A stretch of DNA of 9,445 nt from Dehalococcoidia bacterium. GTDB lineage: Bacteria > Chloroflexota > Dehalococcoidia > GIF9 > AB-539-J10. Shown here piece after piece: positions 7,603 to 9,445 of this stretch (positions within the stretch are counted from its first letter, which is position 1; each line of letters starts with the position of its first letter). The notes beneath the pieces were generated by a model. It saw only the letters and a program-made list of their open reading frames with translations. It ran no database searches and had not been told where the DNA came from. Where the stretch lies: NCBI GenBank assembly GCA_030669525.1, contig DAOVDO010000027.1, positions 1 to 9,445 of the forward strand, written 5' to 3'. The translations under genes and the position numbers were made by a program.

Positions 7603-8385
7603 TTAGCTCTCCTCAGGATTAAATGTATAAGAACCACCAATTCCAATGGTTTCTTCAGACTCTGTAGATGTTAATTCAGTAGTTTCTACTTCTGCCGGAA
7701 TTTCCGTCGTCTTACCCTCAATTATGGCATCAGCAATTTTACTACAAACCAATCTTATTGCCTTGATAGCATCATCATTAGCAGGAATAGGGTAATCAAT
7801 ATCATCAGGGTCGCAATTAGTATCCACAACAGCTATTACAGGAACATCTTTTTTCCTGGCCTCGGCAAATGCGATCTTATCCTTGATAGGGTCAGCAATG
7901 AAAAGAGCTCCTGGAAGGGCAGTCATCTCTTTAAAACCACCCATTTGCTCATTTAATCGCCAGATCTCCTTTTCTAACCTTACTCTTTGTTTCTTAATCA
8001 AGCAATCAAACTCGCCTTTTTCCCTTCTATCTTCCAATCGAACCAGATAATCAATTCGAGCCTGTATAGTGGCAAAGTTAGTAAGCATTCCTCCCAGCCA
8101 TCTCTGATTGACATAATATGCACCGCATCTTTTAGCTTCCTCCTCTATCACCTGCTGAGCCTGCTTCTTGGTGCCCACAAATAGAATAGCCTGGCCACTT
8201 GCTGACAGGTCCTGAGTAAAAGAGCACGCTCTTTCCAGAAGGGTAACAGTTTGCTCCAGGTCTATGATATGTATCCCATTGCGCTGGGTAAAAATATACT
8301 TCTTCATCTTGGGGTGCCATAAGCTGGTGGGATGACCGAAGTGAGCACCCGCTTCTAAAAGTTCTTTTACCGATGGATTCTCCAC
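7603..8385 (-). CDS. rpsB: 30S ribosomal protein S2
   Basis: S2 binds the 30S subunit between head and body and is needed for S1 to associate in many bacteria. The 260 residues are normal. Seen are [20 protein letters not shown] (9-28), [13 protein letters not shown] (92-104), ALFIADP (160-166) and the conserved [20 protein letters not shown] (186-205). The tail from about 224 is acidic and rich in Thr, Ser and Glu, a variable part of the family. The start is a GTG (8385-8383), not ATG, with AGGAG about 4 nt upstream (AGGAGAATAGTG), and homology begins at this point. It is the first gene of the translation block, and 326 nt separate it from the tRNA gene upstream, leaving room for its own promoter and leader. 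Confidence 0.97.
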   Translation of the reverse strand: MENPSVKELLEAGAHFGHPTSLWHPKMKKYIFTQRNGIHIIDLEQTVTLLERACSFTQDLSASGQAILFVGTKKQAQQVIEEEAKRCGAYYVNQRWLGGMLTNFATIQARIDYLVRLEDRREKGEFDCLIKKQRVRLEKEIWRLNEQMGGFKEMTALPGALFIADPIKDKIAFAEARKKDVPVIAVVDTNCDPDDIDYPIPANDDAIKAIRLVCSKIADAIIEGKTTEIPAEVETTELTSTESEETIGIGGSYTFNPEES

Positions 8386-8630
8386 TATTCTCCTAAATTA
8401 CTGACCGTTAAAACGTATGTAATGTAGCATAATCGGCACAGGTAGCGCAAATATCAGCACTGAGTCATGTATTAAGAGCCACCAATCTATATGAACTGGA
8501 TCAGCCAGTTGCTACATCCTACACAGTCACCGCAGTCACACGAGCACAGTATGGATACCCCCGATCCTGCCAAACCCTCCTGTCCTGAATTATCCGGTCT
8601 CAGTGGTTCATACCTAAGATCACCAAGAAT
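8386..8630 (-). promoter_or_regulatory. Putative 5' leader of rpsB
   Basis: This stretch of about 245 bases has no plausible gene; ATGs on the minus strand open only three or four codons. It contains a hairpin, AACTGG/CCAGTT with a 5-nt loop (8494-8510), and an 8-bp inverted repeat, ATGTAGCA with TGCTACAT (8510-8517 and 8422-8429), which would enclose the region between. A direct repeat GTGACTG occurs twice, 9 nt apart, at about 8522-8537. Autoregulatory S2 leaders are known in several bacteria, but I do not recognise this as a named motif. Confidence 0.35.
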
Positions 8631-8658
8631 ATAATATAAATTCTATTCGCGAGGTTAA
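8631..8658 (-). promoter_or_regulatory. Possible promoter of the rpsB-tsf-frr unit
   Basis: On the minus strand TTAACC (8658-8653, four of six matches to -35) is followed after 16 nt by TATTAT (8636-8631, five of six matches to -10). Transcription would begin near 8624, giving a leader of about 240 nt. A second candidate with GATAAT as -10 lies about 40 nt further downstream but has a poor -35. Confidence 0.4.
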
Positions 8659-8711
8659 GCTAAGATGGTAACTAGAAAAGTTGAGCCGGGTGTTAAGCAA
8701 AAAAGAGAAAG

Positions 8712-8785
8712 CGTCCCTGGAGGGATTCGAACCCACGGCCCGCTGCTTAGAAGGCAGCCGCTCTGTCCAGCTGAGCTACAGGGAC
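8712..8785 (-). tRNA. tRNA-Arg, anticodon UCU
   Basis: The gene folds as a full 74-nt cloverleaf: acceptor GTCCCTG/CAGGGAC, D stem GCTC/GAGC, anticodon stem GCTGC/GCAGC around the loop CTTCTAA (anticodon TCT, reading AGA and AGG), a 5-nt variable loop GGGCC, and T arm GTGGG-TTCGAAT-CCCTC. The T stem has one U-U mismatch (second pair). The discriminator base is G and CCA is not encoded, so it must be added after transcription. It starts 7 nt after the aminotransferase stop and is likely co-transcribed with it. A T-rich run (TTTCTCTTTTTT on the minus strand, 8710-8699) directly follows and may help end transcription, though no separate hairpin is seen. Confidence 0.97.
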
Positions 8786-8792
8786 GTCCAAG

Positions 8793-9445
8793 TTACAAGT
8801 ACAACTCTTTCACGGCACCTCTAATACTATCCAACGCACGTGTAATATTCTCTTCCTGAGTCGCCAGTGAAAATCTAATATTGCCATCCATTCCAAATGG
8901 AGCTCCTTCAACTCCGGCTACCTGCGCCTTTCTCAATAAGAAATTACGAAAATCAACGGAGGACCTTATCGTGTATTCCTTATCAAAGAATTTATATTTG
9001 TATCCGAAGAGTCTATCAATGCAGGGAAAGGCATAAAATGCCCCCTCTGGCTTAATACAACTTATTCCTTCAATTTCGTTCAAGCCCTTCACAAAGATAT
9101 TTCTATTTTTTTCATACCTTTGTATCATATGGTTGCTGGCTTCACAGGCTTTTTCGCTTGCGTAAGCAACACACGCAGCATATTGATCTGGCCTTGAAGC
9201 TCCAGAATTGACATGTCCCTGTAATCTTGTCAACGCACTGATAACTTCCCCTGGACCAGCAACACAGCCTACTCTCCAACCAGGCATACCAAATCTCTTT
9301 GATGGTCCATCAACCAATATAGCATGATCTCTCATGTCTCCAAATGACAATATGCTCCTGTGCTTTTTGCCGTCGAAAACAAATCTACCGTAAATTTCGT
9401 CGGAGATAACCCACATGTCCCTCTCTTTCACAATTCTCGCTATTT
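8793..9445 (-). CDS. PLP-dependent class I/II aminotransferase, C-terminal part
   Basis: Fold type I aminotransferases move an amino group between amino acids and 2-oxo acids using pyridoxal phosphate. The frame is open to the window edge; the GTG at 9431 is an internal Val codon, because the residues on either side form one continuous motif (ARIVKERDMWVISDEIYG). About 217 residues are visible, so roughly the first 170-180 of a usual 390-400 are cut off. Seen are SDEIYG, with the Asp and Tyr that hold PLP; SKRFGMPGWRVG, with the Schiff-base Lys; GAFYAFP; and NIRFSLA, with the Arg that binds the substrate carboxylate. This fits the aspartate aminotransferase-like subgroup, but the substrate cannot be told from this part. 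It ends 7 nt before tRNA-Arg. Confidence 0.93.
   Translation of the reverse strand, partial: IARIVKERDMWVISDEIYGRFVFDGKKHRSILSFGDMRDHAILVDGPSKRFGMPGWRVGCVAGPGEVISALTRLQGHVNSGASRPDQYAACVAYASEKACEASNHMIQRYEKNRNIFVKGLNEIEGISCIKPEGAFYAFPCIDRLFGYKYKFFDKEYTIRSSVDFRNFLLRKAQVAGVEGAPFGMDGNIRFSLATQEENITRALDSIRGAVKELYL

Noticed and set aside
7599..7646. Upstream start for tsf that adds 16 residues
   Set aside because: The added residues overlap the end of rpsB and lack EF-Ts similarity; the ATG at 7598 has a good Shine-Dalgarno and begins the family homology.
8720..8736. U-U mismatch in the tRNA-Arg T stem as a sign of a pseudogene
   Set aside because: All other stems pair perfectly, the anticodon and T loops are canonical, and single T-stem mismatches occur in working tRNAs.
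8665..8859. Plus-strand open frame of 64 codons with GGIRTHG and LLRRQPLCPAELQG
   Set aside because: It reads the antisense strand of tRNA-Arg. GIRTHG-type peptides are a well-known false gene produced by tRNA genes.
1..9445. CRISPR arrays, insertion sequences, phage genes, toxin-antitoxin or defence modules
   Set aside because: No spaced direct repeats, transposase motifs, terminal inverted repeats or defence-type domains were seen on either strand.

Overview
This window is a compact bacterial housekeeping cluster, read almost entirely from the minus strand, so transcription runs from high to low coordinates. In that direction it holds: the C-terminal part of a PLP-dependent aminotransferase, tRNA-Arg(UCU), a leader region of about 325 bases, rpsB (ribosomal protein S2), tsf (EF-Ts), frr (ribosome recycling factor), cdsA (CDP-diacylglycerol synthase), dxr (DXP reductoisomerase), rseP (site-2 protease), ispG (HMBPP synthase) and proS (prolyl-tRNA synthetase). 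A non-coding or degenerate stretch of about 300 bases follows at the left edge.

The order matches the widespread bacterial block rpsB-tsf-pyrH-frr-uppS-cdsA-dxr-rseP-ispG-proS, except that pyrH and uppS are both missing from their usual slots. The moderate AT bias, the very short EF-Ts (167 residues), the E. coli-type ProRS with an insertion domain, and the absence of polC after proS together suggest a Chloroflexota relative, perhaps Dehalococcoidia, rather than a Firmicute. This assignment is an inference from layout and protein features, not from a search.

rpsB, tsf and frr serve translation, and proS charges tRNA-Pro. dxr and ispG are the second and second-to-last steps of the MEP isoprenoid pathway. 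cdsA supplies CDP-diacylglycerol for phospholipids, and rseP cuts membrane proteins. The genes from cdsA to ispG overlap at every junction (16, 1 and 4 nt) and look translationally coupled. A weak terminator and a possible promoter sit in the 107-nt gap between frr and cdsA, so the cluster may be two transcription units: rpsB-tsf-frr and cdsA-dxr-rseP-ispG-proS.

I looked for an undescribed system and did not find a convincing one. The points most worth a second look are the double loss of pyrH and uppS, an Asp-to-Glu change in the CdsA signature, a possible structured leader before rpsB, the short EF-Ts, and orphan open frames in the first 300 bases.
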